Shown one piece after another: positions 1-6,942 of a stretch of DNA of 7,195 nucleotides. The stretch is from NCBI GenBank assembly GCA_012974315.1, contig JAAXQI010000092.1, forward strand, positions 1 to 7,195. The letters are read 5' to 3'. A program made the position numbers and the translations under genes. The notes beneath the pieces were generated by a model. It did no database searches. It was not told the origin of the DNA and saw nothing but the letters and a program-made list of their open reading frames with translations. Numbering within the stretch: the stretch's first letter is position 1; the number at the start of each line of letters is the position of its first letter. The DNA comes from Desulfobacterales bacterium (GTDB lineage: Bacteria > Desulfobacterota > Desulfobulbia > Desulfobulbales > BM004).

Positions 1-1
1 C

Positions 2-574
2 TGGCAGGATGGAGAGACCCTTTCTATTGCCATCGGCCAGGGATTTAATCTCGTCACGCCATTGCAGGTGTGCCAGATGACCGTTGCCCTTGCAAATGGG
101 GGCATTCTGTATAAGCCGTTTTTGATTGAAAGGATTATTGATTCTGAAGGGCAGGTAGCCAAGGAATTTGAACCAGTTGTGGATGTTGAGCTTGTCGGCA
201 TGGAAAAATATTTAAAACTGATCCGGGAAGGGTTGGTCGGGGCTGTAAATGACAGGCACGGCACCGGAAAAGAAGCTCAATTGAAAGATGTTACAGTTGC
301 CGGCAAGACCGGTACGGCCCAGGTCGTATCAATGAAGAAATTTCAAGAAACTGATGAGGAGGACGTGGCATATAAACATAAGGATCATGCCTGGTTTACC
401 AGTTTTGCACCGGCAGAAAATCCGGAAATTGCCGTAACAGTTCTGGTGGAGCATGGCGGTCACGGCGGATCTGCTGCAGCCCCCATAGCAAAAAAAGTCC
501 TGGCGCGATATTTCGCCAAAAAAACTGAATTAGAGACCAATAAAGCAAAGGAAAATCAGAACGTTCTGCAATAA
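2..574 (+). CDS. mrdA: Penicillin-binding protein 2 (peptidoglycan D,D-transpeptidase), C-terminal part, 5' end outside window
   Basis: PBP2 cross-links peptidoglycan on the periplasmic face of the inner membrane and works with the glycosyltransferase RodA during cell elongation. The reading frame is open from base 2, so this is the last 190 codons of a gene that starts upstream of the window; a TTG at 62 lies inside the domain and is not a real start. Visible are the GQGFNLVTPLQ segment (fragment residues 13-23), typical of the transpeptidase fold just before the last catalytic motif, then VAGKTGTAQ with the third penicillin-binding motif KTGT at residues 102-105 (bases 305-316). After that comes HAWFTSFAPA and a glycine/histidine-rich VEHGGHGGS stretch, as is usual near the C terminus of PBP2. 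The SxxK and SxN motifs must lie upstream. The short charged tail (KKTELETNKAKENQ) is unremarkable. rodA follows after 35 bp, the standard mrdA-rodA order, which separates this protein from the FtsI branch. Confidence 0.93.
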   Translation, partial: WQDGETLSIAIGQGFNLVTPLQVCQMTVALANGGILYKPFLIERIIDSEGQVAKEFEPVVDVELVGMEKYLKLIREGLVGAVNDRHGTGKEAQLKDVTVAGKTGTAQVVSMKKFQETDEEDVAYKHKDHAWFTSFAPAENPEIAVTVLVEHGGHGGSAAAPIAKKVLARYFAKKTELETNKAKENQNVLQ

Positions 575-594
575 GAAAAAATGCAAAAAACATC

Positions 595-604
595 AGGGAA
601 AGGA
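595..604 (+). promoter_or_regulatory. Shine-Dalgarno of rodA
   Basis: AGGGAAAGGA lies 5 bases before the ATG at 610. It supports that ATG as the rodA start. No promoter is apparent in the 35-bp gap after mrdA, which fits co-transcription. Confidence 0.6.
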
Positions 605-609
605 TAATA

Positions 610-1725
610 ATGTTTCGCATTGATAGGCAATTGATAAAAAATTTCGATTGGGTAATGCTTGTTGCAGTGCTTCTGATCGCAGCCATGGGCTTGGTAAATC
701 TATACAGTGCCACCTACGCAGGAGGAGCTTCGAGCACTACAGTTTTTATCAGGCAGCTCTTTTTTTTCCTGGCAGGACTTTCTTTTATCATGATCATCCA
801 CTTATTTGACTATCGGCTTCTGTTAACCTGGAATTACATCCTTTATGGTATTGTCGTCTGCCTTCTCCTGGCTTCCCTGCTGCTCGGAAGCAATATTGCC
901 GGAACCCAGCGCTGGATAAACCTTGGTTTTTTCAGGCTCCAGCCTTCAGAGCCGGCCAAGTTGATGTTGGTTATCTCGTTAGCCAGCTATTATTATCGGA
1001 AGGATACAGGCCGTGGTTTTACAATCGGGCAACTGTTGATTCCCATGGCGCTGACCGGGGTATTTTTCATTCTTGTCCTCATGCAGCCGGATCTTGGGAC
1101 TGCCCTGATGTTTGCCGGGATTTTTATCTCCATGACCCTCTTTGTAAAGCTGAAATGGTCAACAATAGGGATTATTTTTGGAGGTTGCAGTGCAGTAATC
1201 CCGATCGGTTGGCAATTCTTCTTGAAACCCTACCAGAAGCAGCGCATCATGACTTTTTTAAGTCCTGAAAGTGATCCTACCAACAGCGGTTACCATATTA
1301 TGCAGTCCAAGATTGCCGTGGGCAGCGGGCTTAAATTCGGTAAGGGCTACCTGAAGGGGACCCAGGGGCACCTGCATTTCCTGCCGGAGCGGCATACCGA
1401 TTTTGCCTTTTCCGTTTGGGCTGAAGAGTGGGGTTTTGCAGGATCCCTCTTCTTTCTGGCCGTCTATTTTTTCATGATTCTCTGGGGACTTAATGTCTGT
1501 CTGGCCTCCCGTGACAAGTTCGGCGTGCTTCTGGCTTTCGGCATTGTTTCTCTGATTTTCTGGCAGGCCATTATTAACCTGCTCATGGTCATGGGGTTTC
1601 TGCCGGTGGTAGGTATCCCGCTGCCCCTGTTCAGCTATGGTGGATCTTCACTGCTGACAACCCTTATCGGTATCGGCCTGCTGATGAATATCCGCATGCG
1701 GCGGAATCAGGTCAGGAAAAATTGA
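610..1725 (+). CDS. rodA: RodA, SEDS-family peptidoglycan glycosyltransferase of the elongasome
   Basis: RodA polymerises lipid II into glycan strands in the inner membrane, paired with PBP2, whose gene lies directly upstream. The 371-aa product has the usual length and about ten hydrophobic membrane segments, the first at residues 14-33. Family landmarks are in order: QRWINLGFFRLQPSEPAK at 100-117 (Trp102 matches the conserved tryptophan known to matter in E. coli RodA), MQPDLGTAL at 158-166, and FLPERHTDFAFSVWAEEWG at 257-275, the large extracellular loop whose Asp264 corresponds to the conserved essential aspartate of SEDS enzymes. GIPLPLFSYGGSS follows at 335-347, with a basic cytoplasmic C terminus. 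The SEDS family also includes FtsW and SpoVE; the mrdA neighbour and the RHTDF context favour RodA. Start chosen for its Shine-Dalgarno and the MFRIDRQLIKNFDW opening typical of RodA. The gene is complete and shows no defect. Confidence 0.96.
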   Translation: MFRIDRQLIKNFDWVMLVAVLLIAAMGLVNLYSATYAGGASSTTVFIRQLFFFLAGLSFIMIIHLFDYRLLLTWNYILYGIVVCLLLASLLLGSNIAGTQRWINLGFFRLQPSEPAKLMLVISLASYYYRKDTGRGFTIGQLLIPMALTGVFFILVLMQPDLGTALMFAGIFISMTLFVKLKWSTIGIIFGGCSAVIPIGWQFFLKPYQKQRIMTFLSPESDPTNSGYHIMQSKIAVGSGLKFGKGYLKGTQGHLHFLPERHTDFAFSVWAEEWGFAGSLFFLAVYFFMILWGLNVCLASRDKFGVLLAFGIVSLIFWQAIINLLMVMGFLPVVGIPLPLFSYGGSSLLTTLIGIGLLMNIRMRRNQVRKN

Positions 1726-1773
1726 TCTGTTTTTCTTTCTTCTTTTAAAAACAAATACCGCTTATTATACTCT
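1726..1773. other. Convergent intergenic gap without a clear terminator
   Basis: This 48-bp AT-rich spacer separates the 3' ends of rodA (plus strand) and the DUF748 gene (minus strand). The only self-complementary pair is GTTTTT at 1729-1734 with AAAAAC at 1747-1752, all A-T apart from one pair and with a 12-base loop. I do not call it a terminator. How the two converging transcripts end is not evident. Confidence 0.5.
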
Positions 1774-4700
1774 TTACTTGATAATCATTTCAACTTGTTG
1801 GGCGCCGCTTGCATCAGCAATTGTTTTGGGCTCTATGATAAATAATCTTTCCGGTTCAATCTGGCCAGTCTCAACCAGAAAGGATTTTACCGCATTTGCC
1901 CTTTGAATGGCCAGCAACCGCAGGTCGTCATCTGTGATTACAATATTGTCACGCAACAGTTTTTCCATTTCTTCGGAGGGTAATTTCTTTGTAAAGCCAA
2001 GAGCGTTCTTCGGTTTTTCAAAGGTCGCTTCCTTGTAGGCCTTTTTAAGAAGTTTTTCAAATTCTTCAGGCTCAATAATTATTTCATTCAGAGACGTGCT
2101 TTCAGCTTTTTTCCTGGATAAATTTTTATATTTTTCGTTTTTCAGCAGCAGCTCAAATTGCTTTTCATGTAATACCTTTCTTTCCTGCTCGGCATTGACG
2201 CTGCCTTTGATGTCCATTTTAAGTCCAGGCCTGTCGTACAGTACCTTGGCAAGGGTTTCAACCTTTTTGGTATCTCCCTCTTCAATCAGGGAACTGCCAG
2301 ATGCAAAATCAACATATTGCAAGTCCTCACCGTCAGGGATGAGTGCTCCCAGGAGAGCAAAAGGCGATGTGGCTGCCTTGGCAATCAGGTTGATGATGAT
2401 CTTGAATATAATACCTCCAATGCTGAATTCCGGATCGTCAAGATCGCCTTTTACAGGAACGTTTAAAGTGATTTCACCCTTGCGGTTTTTGAGCAGGGAA
2501 ATGGCGAGGTTAATAGGCAAATTCATTGCATCCGGACTTTCAACTGCTTCTCCCAGGGTGAACTGATCAAGAAAGGCTTTGTTTTGGGCTGTTATCTTTC
2601 TGCCTTCCACCAGGTACTTCAGCTCAAGGGAGAGCTTTCCCTTGGAAACAGTATAACCGATATATTTTCCTGTGTACGGGGTGGTCGGGCTTAGTTCGAT
2701 ATCGCTGAAATTAATAACAAGGTCGGCGAAAAGTTCATCACCCAGGGGATTCACCCTGCCGGTGATAAGCAGCGGGGCATGCTGGTCGAACTTGCCGCTG
2801 ATATTTGCCTCTGCCATGACATCAGCCTGTGATGATAACCCCGTAATGGTACCGGACAATTCAGAGAAACTGCTGGCATAATTTGGAGTTATGTTACGGT
2901 CCAGAATATCGATTTTTCCATTTTCAAGCTTTACAGAGTCAATTTCAACCTGCAGAGATTTTTTCTCCTCTTTGGGCCCACTTTTTTTCTGGACCTCTGT
3001 ATCCGGCTCGCCAGAATCCTTCATGATTGTCTTCAGGTTTACAATGCCATCATTAAACACAACAACTCTATTATGAAAATCCTGCCAGCCAATCTCCTTG
3101 ATCCTGAATGCAAACCGGTCTGAGTCATACTCCATTCCCTCAAGGCGAAGATTTTTCCACTTGAGAAATTCTTCTCCAACGACTTGATCATAGGATGAAA
3201 AATCTGCAATCGAGCCATTTCCACGGAATACAGTAGTTATTTCTTTGCCTTTGCCTTTTGATACCTTGAGTTGCCCGTTGAGTGAAACGGACCCGGCACT
3301 ATCAGCCACGTTGACCTTGTCAGTAAAATAGGGTTGCAGGTTTTTTACCTGCAGGTTTGTAACACCAAGTGTCAGTGAAGTTGATAAAGGCTCAATGGTG
3401 ATTGGCCCCTTGATTGAAACGATTCCCTTTTTATCAATACGCATACCAAGATCAACCAGGCCTTTGCTGTTTTTAATAGTTGAGATGTTTTCAGCAGTGA
3501 GGCGGATTTTATCGGCCAGTACAGTAGTGGGTTCTGCTGGAACATGATCCTGCAAAACGATACTGTATTGATCGATGGTCCCTTTTTGCAGAGTTACCGT
3601 CCATGGTGAAGAAGTGTCTGTCTCAGCCGTATCAGATTTTTTCTCCTGCACTTCCCTTGGCCTGAGCAGCTCTTTCACAATAACCAGTCCGTCTTTTTGG
3701 CGTACAAGATGAAGTTCACCATCGTTACTTGAAAAGTCTCCAATAGTGAGTTGCCGGCCAATCAGATCGAGAGAAGTCTTTTTGATTGATAATGAAGGGA
3801 TTGAGAGAAGCTCCTTAGTGTCTTTATTATTCATTACAATGGAATCGAGCAGGATCGTTATGTTATCTGCTCTTATAATTTCAACGTCGCCAGTCTTGGA
3901 ATAATTCAGGTCTGCAGCAAGATCGAGAGTGCCATCTATAACCGTTGTAGTAATAATCTCAGCAGAGTATGGACTGAACCTTGGAATATGCAGATCCTGC
4001 AAGGCACCATGCAATTGAACCATCATAGGATTCAGGCTCAGTTTGCCATTTACCACAATGGATTCTTCGGCTTCGGTCTGCATTGAGATGTCATAGGTTG
4101 CTTCTGCGTCTTTCAGGGTCGAGAGACTTTTGATCGTAATTTCAACAGGATGCAAGGTCGTCTGGAATTGTTCAGCATTGCCCAGGTCATCAAATCGTAT
4201 TGTGCCACTGTTTAAAACAGTTTCATCCACAACAAGCTTGAGAGTCATCTCTTTGGAAGGAGAATCGGATTCAGCAGGTTTTGATTCTGTATTCTTCTGT
4301 AACAGGGCCAGAGGCAGAATATCACCGTTGCTGCTGCGGCGAAGGAGAAACTCCGGCTCGCGCAGGGATACGCGTGACAAATGGAAATCCTGTTCCAGGG
4401 GTCTGGAAGCAAGTATTGTTACATCGAGTTGTGGAATCGACAAATAACTCTCACCCTGTATTTCTGTGACATCAATTTCTTTCAGGGAGAAGTCGCCGGT
4501 CAGGGTGACTGCCGGTTTATCGCCGGGCTGCATTTCAAATCCCAGGACAGCAACGATATCCAGGTATCCTGATTTCAGTGTCAAGGCGCCAAGTTTTGGA
4601 AGATATGCCAGGTATTCAGGGATGTCGATATTGTTTATCTGGATGTCAAAAACCGTGCGGCGTGTATTATGAAAGGGCATGGTCCTGCCCGACAGATTCA

Positions 4701-5334
4701 CAGGCGTATCATTTATTATGGCGGAAAAGGCCGGCTGTACATTGACTTCTACCTCGTGCACCACGTTGGACAGAAAGGGAACGGCAAGATTCAGCTTCTC
4801 TACCCTGTGGGTTGTATCTTTAGGCTCATCGAGAAATATGATTGCACCATTTATTATTTCAATGTTGTTGACTGAAAGAAGAAAGGGCTTTGAGTCAGTT
4901 TTTTCCTTTGGGCTTGAAGATTTAACTATGTCAGAAAAGTTATAGGATAGATCCTTATTCCGGGCAAGATTCACCCGGGGGCCGGTTAATGTCAGGGTTT
5001 TGATGACCAGGGCTCGCTTGAAAAGAGAGATGGCCTCAAGATCGGCAAACAACTGATCAAAGGCAATAAAATCATCATCTTGCGAGAGGGCTTTTATGAG
5101 GAGATTGTTGACGGAAACCTTAAGCAAATAAGGGTTTATCTGTATGGTTTCAATTGTGACTGTGCGCTTGAGGTTCTCTGTGAGCTTTTCTTCGAGGAGA
5201 TTTTTTAATACCGCCGGTAGCACCAGGGAGCCGATAACCGAATAAAGCAGGAAAGCGATGGCAATACCAATGAGAATCTTCTGGTGTTTACTCATCGCAC
5301 TGGTTTTCTTACCCTTCGGATCGCTCTTTTTCAT
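1774..5334 (-). CDS. Large DUF748 / AsmA-like envelope protein with C-terminal OmpA-like region
   Basis: The product is 1186 aa. A basic N terminus (residues 1-19) precedes one hydrophobic segment at about 20-42 that should anchor it in the inner membrane, with the rest in the periplasm. The N-terminal part (about 45-140: INPYLLKVSVNNL, then AISLFKRALVIKTLTLTGPRV) and the block at about 882-1000 (GKYIGYTVSKGKL, LPINLAISLLKNRKGEI, LDDPEFSIGG, SPFALLGAL) are characteristic of DUF748 proteins, which share the long beta-rich architecture of AsmA-like proteins. Residues 1007-1186 carry a FASGSSLIEEG...ALAKVL-like strand and helix, then a charged insert with KPKNALGFTKKLPSEEMEKL, and end with RANAVKSFLVETGQIEPERLFIIEP. 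This split OmpA-like arrangement is normal for the family. AsmA-like proteins such as YhdP, TamB and YdbH are implicated in moving phospholipids to the outer membrane or in envelope homeostasis; a similar role here is inference. The ATG is supported by a strong GGAGGA. Nothing suggests truncation. The IS ends only 52 bp upstream, so the native promoter region has probably been altered. Confidence 0.85.
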   Translation of the reverse strand: MKKSDPKGKKTSAMSKHQKILIGIAIAFLLYSVIGSLVLPAVLKNLLEEKLTENLKRTVTIETIQINPYLLKVSVNNLLIKALSQDDDFIAFDQLFADLEAISLFKRALVIKTLTLTGPRVNLARNKDLSYNFSDIVKSSSPKEKTDSKPFLLSVNNIEIINGAIIFLDEPKDTTHRVEKLNLAVPFLSNVVHEVEVNVQPAFSAIINDTPVNLSGRTMPFHNTRRTVFDIQINNIDIPEYLAYLPKLGALTLKSGYLDIVAVLGFEMQPGDKPAVTLTGDFSLKEIDVTEIQGESYLSIPQLDVTILASRPLEQDFHLSRVSLREPEFLLRRSSNGDILPLALLQKNTESKPAESDSPSKEMTLKLVVDETVLNSGTIRFDDLGNAEQFQTTLHPVEITIKSLSTLKDAEATYDISMQTEAEESIVVNGKLSLNPMMVQLHGALQDLHIPRFSPYSAEIITTTVIDGTLDLAADLNYSKTGDVEIIRADNITILLDSIVMNNKDTKELLSIPSLSIKKTSLDLIGRQLTIGDFSSNDGELHLVRQKDGLVIVKELLRPREVQEKKSDTAETDTSSPWTVTLQKGTIDQYSIVLQDHVPAEPTTVLADKIRLTAENISTIKNSKGLVDLGMRIDKKGIVSIKGPITIEPLSTSLTLGVTNLQVKNLQPYFTDKVNVADSAGSVSLNGQLKVSKGKGKEITTVFRGNGSIADFSSYDQVVGEEFLKWKNLRLEGMEYDSDRFAFRIKEIGWQDFHNRVVVFNDGIVNLKTIMKDSGEPDTEVQKKSGPKEEKKSLQVEIDSVKLENGKIDILDRNITPNYASSFSELSGTITGLSSQADVMAEANISGKFDQHAPLLITGRVNPLGDELFADLVINFSDIELSPTTPYTGKYIGYTVSKGKLSLELKYLVEGRKITAQNKAFLDQFTLGEAVESPDAMNLPINLAISLLKNRKGEITLNVPVKGDLDDPEFSIGGIIFKIIINLIAKAATSPFALLGALIPDGEDLQYVDFASGSSLIEEGDTKKVETLAKVLYDRPGLKMDIKGSVNAEQERKVLHEKQFELLLKNEKYKNLSRKKAESTSLNEIIIEPEEFEKLLKKAYKEATFEKPKNALGFTKKLPSEEMEKLLRDNIVITDDDLRLLAIQRANAVKSFLVETGQIEPERLFIIEPKTIADASGAQQVEMIIK

Positions 5335-5387
5335 ACGCTCTCCTCCATGGTTTTCAAACCTGATGATACTACATGATGATTATTACT
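5331..5387 (-). other. Short open frame from IS border ending in ATGA overlap with the DUF748 start (possible 3' remnant of a lost gene)
   Basis: Reading the minus strand from the IS tip, one frame stays open for 18 codons (SNNHHVVSSGLKTMEESV) and stops at a TGA that overlaps the DUF748 ATG as ATGA. Such an overlap is typical of translationally coupled operon neighbours. It may be the 3' tail of the gene that once preceded DUF748, perhaps the interrupted epimerase. The peptide is too short to identify, and an 18-codon open frame is easily found by chance. Confidence 0.25.
5341..5346 (-). promoter_or_regulatory. Strong Shine-Dalgarno of the DUF748 gene
   Basis: On the minus strand GGAGGA stands 6 bases before the ATG whose first base is 5334. 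It is close to the ideal anti-16S complement and fixes the start of the 1186-aa gene. Confidence 0.85.
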
Positions 5388-5394
5388 AACTCAA
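5366..5394 (-). promoter_or_regulatory. Candidate hybrid promoter across the left IS junction, facing the DUF748 gene
   Basis: On the minus strand TTGAGT (5394 to 5389), inside the IS terminal repeat, is followed after exactly 17 bases by TAGTAT (5371 to 5366) in flanking DNA. Each hexamer matches its sigma-70 consensus at 4 of 6 positions, including TTGA and the outer TA/AT of the -10. Predicted RNA would start near 5359 and reach the DUF748 ATG after about 25 bases, leaving the GGAGGA intact. Promoters formed with a -35 from an IS end are well known. Activity here is inferred only. Confidence 0.35.
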
Positions 5395-5415
5395 CTTTCG
5401 GAGTTGGTTAATTTG
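5387..5415 (+). repeat. Left terminal inverted repeat of the IS
   Basis: The first 23 bases match the right end in 19 positions; with a one-base gap the similarity runs on through AATTTG/AACTTG. This arm is also self-complementary: TAAC (5387-5390) and CAACT (5392-5396) pair with AGTTG (5402-5406) and GTTA (5407-5410), leaving T5391 bulged and a TTCGG loop. The right end lacks this symmetry. Confidence 0.82.
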
Positions 5416-5431
5416 GGCTAATATAATATAT

Positions 5432-5444
5432 TAACTATTTGATA
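5432..5444 (-). promoter_or_regulatory. Perfect IHF-consensus site near the left IS end
   Basis: The minus strand reads TATCAAATAGTTA, matching WATCAANNNNTTR at every position. It sits 45-57 bp inside the left tip in an AT-rich stretch that lies upstream of the transposase promoter. IS10, a member of the same family, has an IHF site close to its outside end that helps transpososome assembly. The position is comparable; binding here is inferred. Confidence 0.45.
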
Positions 5445-5459
5445 ATATTCATATTTATA

Positions 5460-5488
5460 GTGAAACGCCCTTCGCTTCTTGTTATAAT
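5460..5488 (+). promoter_or_regulatory. Transposase promoter with extended -10
   Basis: TATAAT at 5483-5488 is a perfect -10 and is preceded by TGT, giving an extended -10 (TGn). After a 17-base spacer upstream lies GTGAAA (5460-5465), 4 of 6 matches to the -35 consensus. Transcription should begin near 5495, about 40 bases before the transposase ATG. Its start point inside the inverted repeat 5466-5531 is important for the regulation described there. Confidence 0.75.
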
Positions 5489-5531
5489 GGGTTTCCGCAA
5501 AAAAACTCAATAAAAACAAGGAGAAAGGGCG
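5466..5531 (+). promoter_or_regulatory. Inverted repeat that would sequester the transposase RBS in read-through RNA
   Basis: Bases 5466-5472 pair with 5525-5531 (7 bp, mostly G-C) and 5475-5483 pair with 5515-5523 (9 bp including one G-U), separated by a small internal loop (5473-5474 against 5524); the loop is 5484-5514. The left arm is exactly the promoter spacer, and the right arm contains the AAGGAG Shine-Dalgarno. RNA from the IS promoter starts near 5495, after the left arm, so it cannot form this stem; RNA entering from outside can. The same logic protects IS10 against external transcription. The pairing is read directly from the sequence; the function is inferred. Confidence 0.65.
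5518..5523 (+). promoter_or_regulatory. Shine-Dalgarno of the transposase
   Basis: AAGGAG lies 11 bases before the ATG at 5535, slightly long spacing; AAAGGG at 5524-5529 is a closer, weaker alternative. Both fall in the right arm of the inverted repeat. Confidence 0.6.
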
Positions 5532-5534
5532 AGA

Positions 5535-6908
5535 ATGAAAACTAGCACAGAGTACGAAAAACAGCAAGAAGCAATACGACTGCACAGCAAGATTGATACG
5601 TTCTTTGACAATTTCACTATCGGCACGTTGCTGAACAAGGCTGGCATCCGGAAAATGCGGGGTGTATCGCCGGTTATGCTGCTGAAAGCCATCTTTATTT
5701 TGCCATTCGAGGGCAACAACTTTTTCCGCGGCATAGTCACTGGCAAGCGGCAGGAATTCAAGAAGGATGCGGCCTATGATCTGTTGAAAGGGCCACGATA
5801 TAACTGGCGCAGACTGCTCCTTCTCCTGGCAGCCAGAATTGTGTGTGTATTTGATCTGCTGACCGACAAAGACCGGAAGAAGGTACTTATTATAGATGAC
5901 AGCACCTATGACAGATCGCATTCGAAATTTGTCGAATTGCTGGCGAGGATCTTTGACCACAGTGATAAACGGTACCTTAAAGGGTTCAAGATGTTGACCG
6001 TTGGCTGGTCGGATGGGGTGAGTTTCCTGCCCTTGGATTTTGTTTTGCTTTCTTCTGAGAAAGAAAAGAACAGAGTGCAGGGAATCACCAAGGACATGGA
6101 CAGACGAACCTGCGGTTACAAGCGACGTAAGGAGGCAATGACCAAGGCAACGGAACAGGTTGAGCCTATGGTAAAGAGAATTCTGGCAACTGGGATCGAT
6201 GCGGCCTATATCCTCATGGACAGTTGGTTTGCCTTCCCCGCTGTCATCCAGACTTTGCATCAGCATCGACCAGTGATCTGCATGCTCAAAGACATGCCGA
6301 ACAATCTGTATCGGCACCAAAATGTTTATGTGAGACTTGGTGAGATTTATCGACGGGTAAAAAAGAAAGCCGGTAAAGCAAAAATACTGGCCAGCGTGCT
6401 GGTTGAAACCAAAGATGGTCTGCCGATAAAGATCGTTTTTGTTCGTCATAGGCAAAAACGCGGCTGGTTGGCTATTCTTTCTACCGACATAGAATTGACT
6501 GCCGAAGAAATTGTACAGATTTATGGTAAGCGCTGGGATATCGAGGTATTTTTCAAGATGATGAAACATTATCTGAAACTGGAAAAAGAAGTTCAGTTGC
6601 GCGATTACGATGGCCTGATAGGACATGCCACTATAGTCATGCTCCGATATCTGTTTCTGGCTTTTGAGCAACGATTGCATGATGATCCTCGCACTCTTGG
6701 CACCTTGTTTCATGCCTGTGCCGATGAAATGAAGGACTTATCCATTTTAGATGCCCTCCAGCGGATTATGAAGTTAGCATTGGACAAAGTACGTGCTGCA
6801 GGAGAATTTACTGAAGATATCATCTTAAAAATCCTTGATGCAGTAATGTCCGTGGCAATTGATATGCTGAAACCACCCCAGCTGCAAGAGGCGGAAAGTA
6901 CCATTTAA
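5535..6908 (+). CDS. IS4-family DDE transposase, full length
   Basis: This 457-aa protein should bind the terminal repeats of its own element and cut and rejoin DNA with a two-metal RNase H-like catalytic core. The DDE residues can be placed: VLIIDDST at 117-124 (Asp122 most likely), ILMDSWFAF at 226-234 (Asp229) and Glu337 in YGKRWDIEVFFKMMK. That last segment has the exact Y-(2)-R-(3)-E-(6)-K spacing (Tyr330, Arg333, Glu337, Lys344) that defines IS4-family transposases. The region before residue 115 (TLLNKAGIRKMRGVSPVMLL, then VTGKRQEFKKDAAYDLL) looks like the N-terminal DNA-binding part, and 230-330 forms the beta-rich insertion between the second Asp and the Glu. There is no frameshift or stop, so the element may still be active. 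Expression is likely limited by the read-through hairpin over its RBS. No second IS gene is present. A long open frame on the opposite strand (5418-6713) is a shadow with no credible protein features. Confidence 0.93.
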   Translation: MKTSTEYEKQQEAIRLHSKIDTFFDNFTIGTLLNKAGIRKMRGVSPVMLLKAIFILPFEGNNFFRGIVTGKRQEFKKDAAYDLLKGPRYNWRRLLLLLAARIVCVFDLLTDKDRKKVLIIDDSTYDRSHSKFVELLARIFDHSDKRYLKGFKMLTVGWSDGVSFLPLDFVLLSSEKEKNRVQGITKDMDRRTCGYKRRKEAMTKATEQVEPMVKRILATGIDAAYILMDSWFAFPAVIQTLHQHRPVICMLKDMPNNLYRHQNVYVRLGEIYRRVKKKAGKAKILASVLVETKDGLPIKIVFVRHRQKRGWLAILSTDIELTAEEIVQIYGKRWDIEVFFKMMKHYLKLEKEVQLRDYDGLIGHATIVMLRYLFLAFEQRLHDDPRTLGTLFHACADEMKDLSILDALQRIMKLALDKVRAAGEFTEDIILKILDAVMSVAIDMLKPPQLQEAESTI

Positions 6909-6912
6909 ACAA

Positions 6913-6942
6913 CAAGTTAAAACAAGTCAGAAAGTTCAGTTA
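6913..6942 (-). repeat. Right terminal inverted repeat of the IS
   Basis: Read on the minus strand from 6942 it begins TAACTGAACTTTCTGAC, the counterpart of the left end TAACTCAACTTTCGGAG. On the plus strand the inner part contains AACAAGT twice, 10 bp apart (6911-6917 and 6921-6927), which might mark repeated transposase contacts. It starts 4 bases after the transposase stop codon. Confidence 0.82.

Larger units (their letters stand above)
5387..6942 (+). mobile_element. IS4-family insertion sequence, 1556 bp, apparently intact
   Basis: The element is bounded by imperfect terminal inverted repeats (left 5387-5415, right 6942-6913 read in reverse) and holds a single complete transposase gene. 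Size and layout suit the IS4 family; the subgroup cannot be fixed by eye. Boundaries were set where the two ends, aligned as inverted repeats from TAACTSAACTTTC, stop matching; they could be off by one or two bases. Outside them the flanks read GATGATTATTAC on the left and TTAATATATTTG on the right, which share no convincing target-site duplication; IS4-family insertions usually leave one. The element lies between the DUF748 gene and a truncated epimerase gene, and its transposase reads away from the former and toward the latter. Confidence 0.88.

Noticed and set aside
396..713. 105-codon minus-strand frame across the mrdA-rodA junction
   Set aside because: It overlaps two well-supported genes and lacks any family resemblance or ribosome-binding site of note.
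1729..1752. Possible terminator between rodA and the DUF748 gene
   Set aside because: The stem is six nearly all A-T pairs with a 12-base loop, too weak to call.
2096..2566. 156-codon plus-strand frame inside the DUF748 gene, and several shorter ones up to 4945
   Set aside because: They are antisense shadows of a long continuous gene with family motifs and show no independent coding evidence.
5535..5640. An outward antisense-RNA promoter like IS10 pOUT
   Set aside because: I looked for -35/-10 pairs on the minus strand here; TTGTCA-like and TTGCTG-like hexamers occur but no acceptable -10 at proper spacing was found.
5418..6713. 431-codon open frame on the minus strand opposite the transposase
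   Set aside because: It lies fully antisense to a transposase with complete catalytic motifs, has no recognisable domain, no good start context, and a composition typical of shadow frames.
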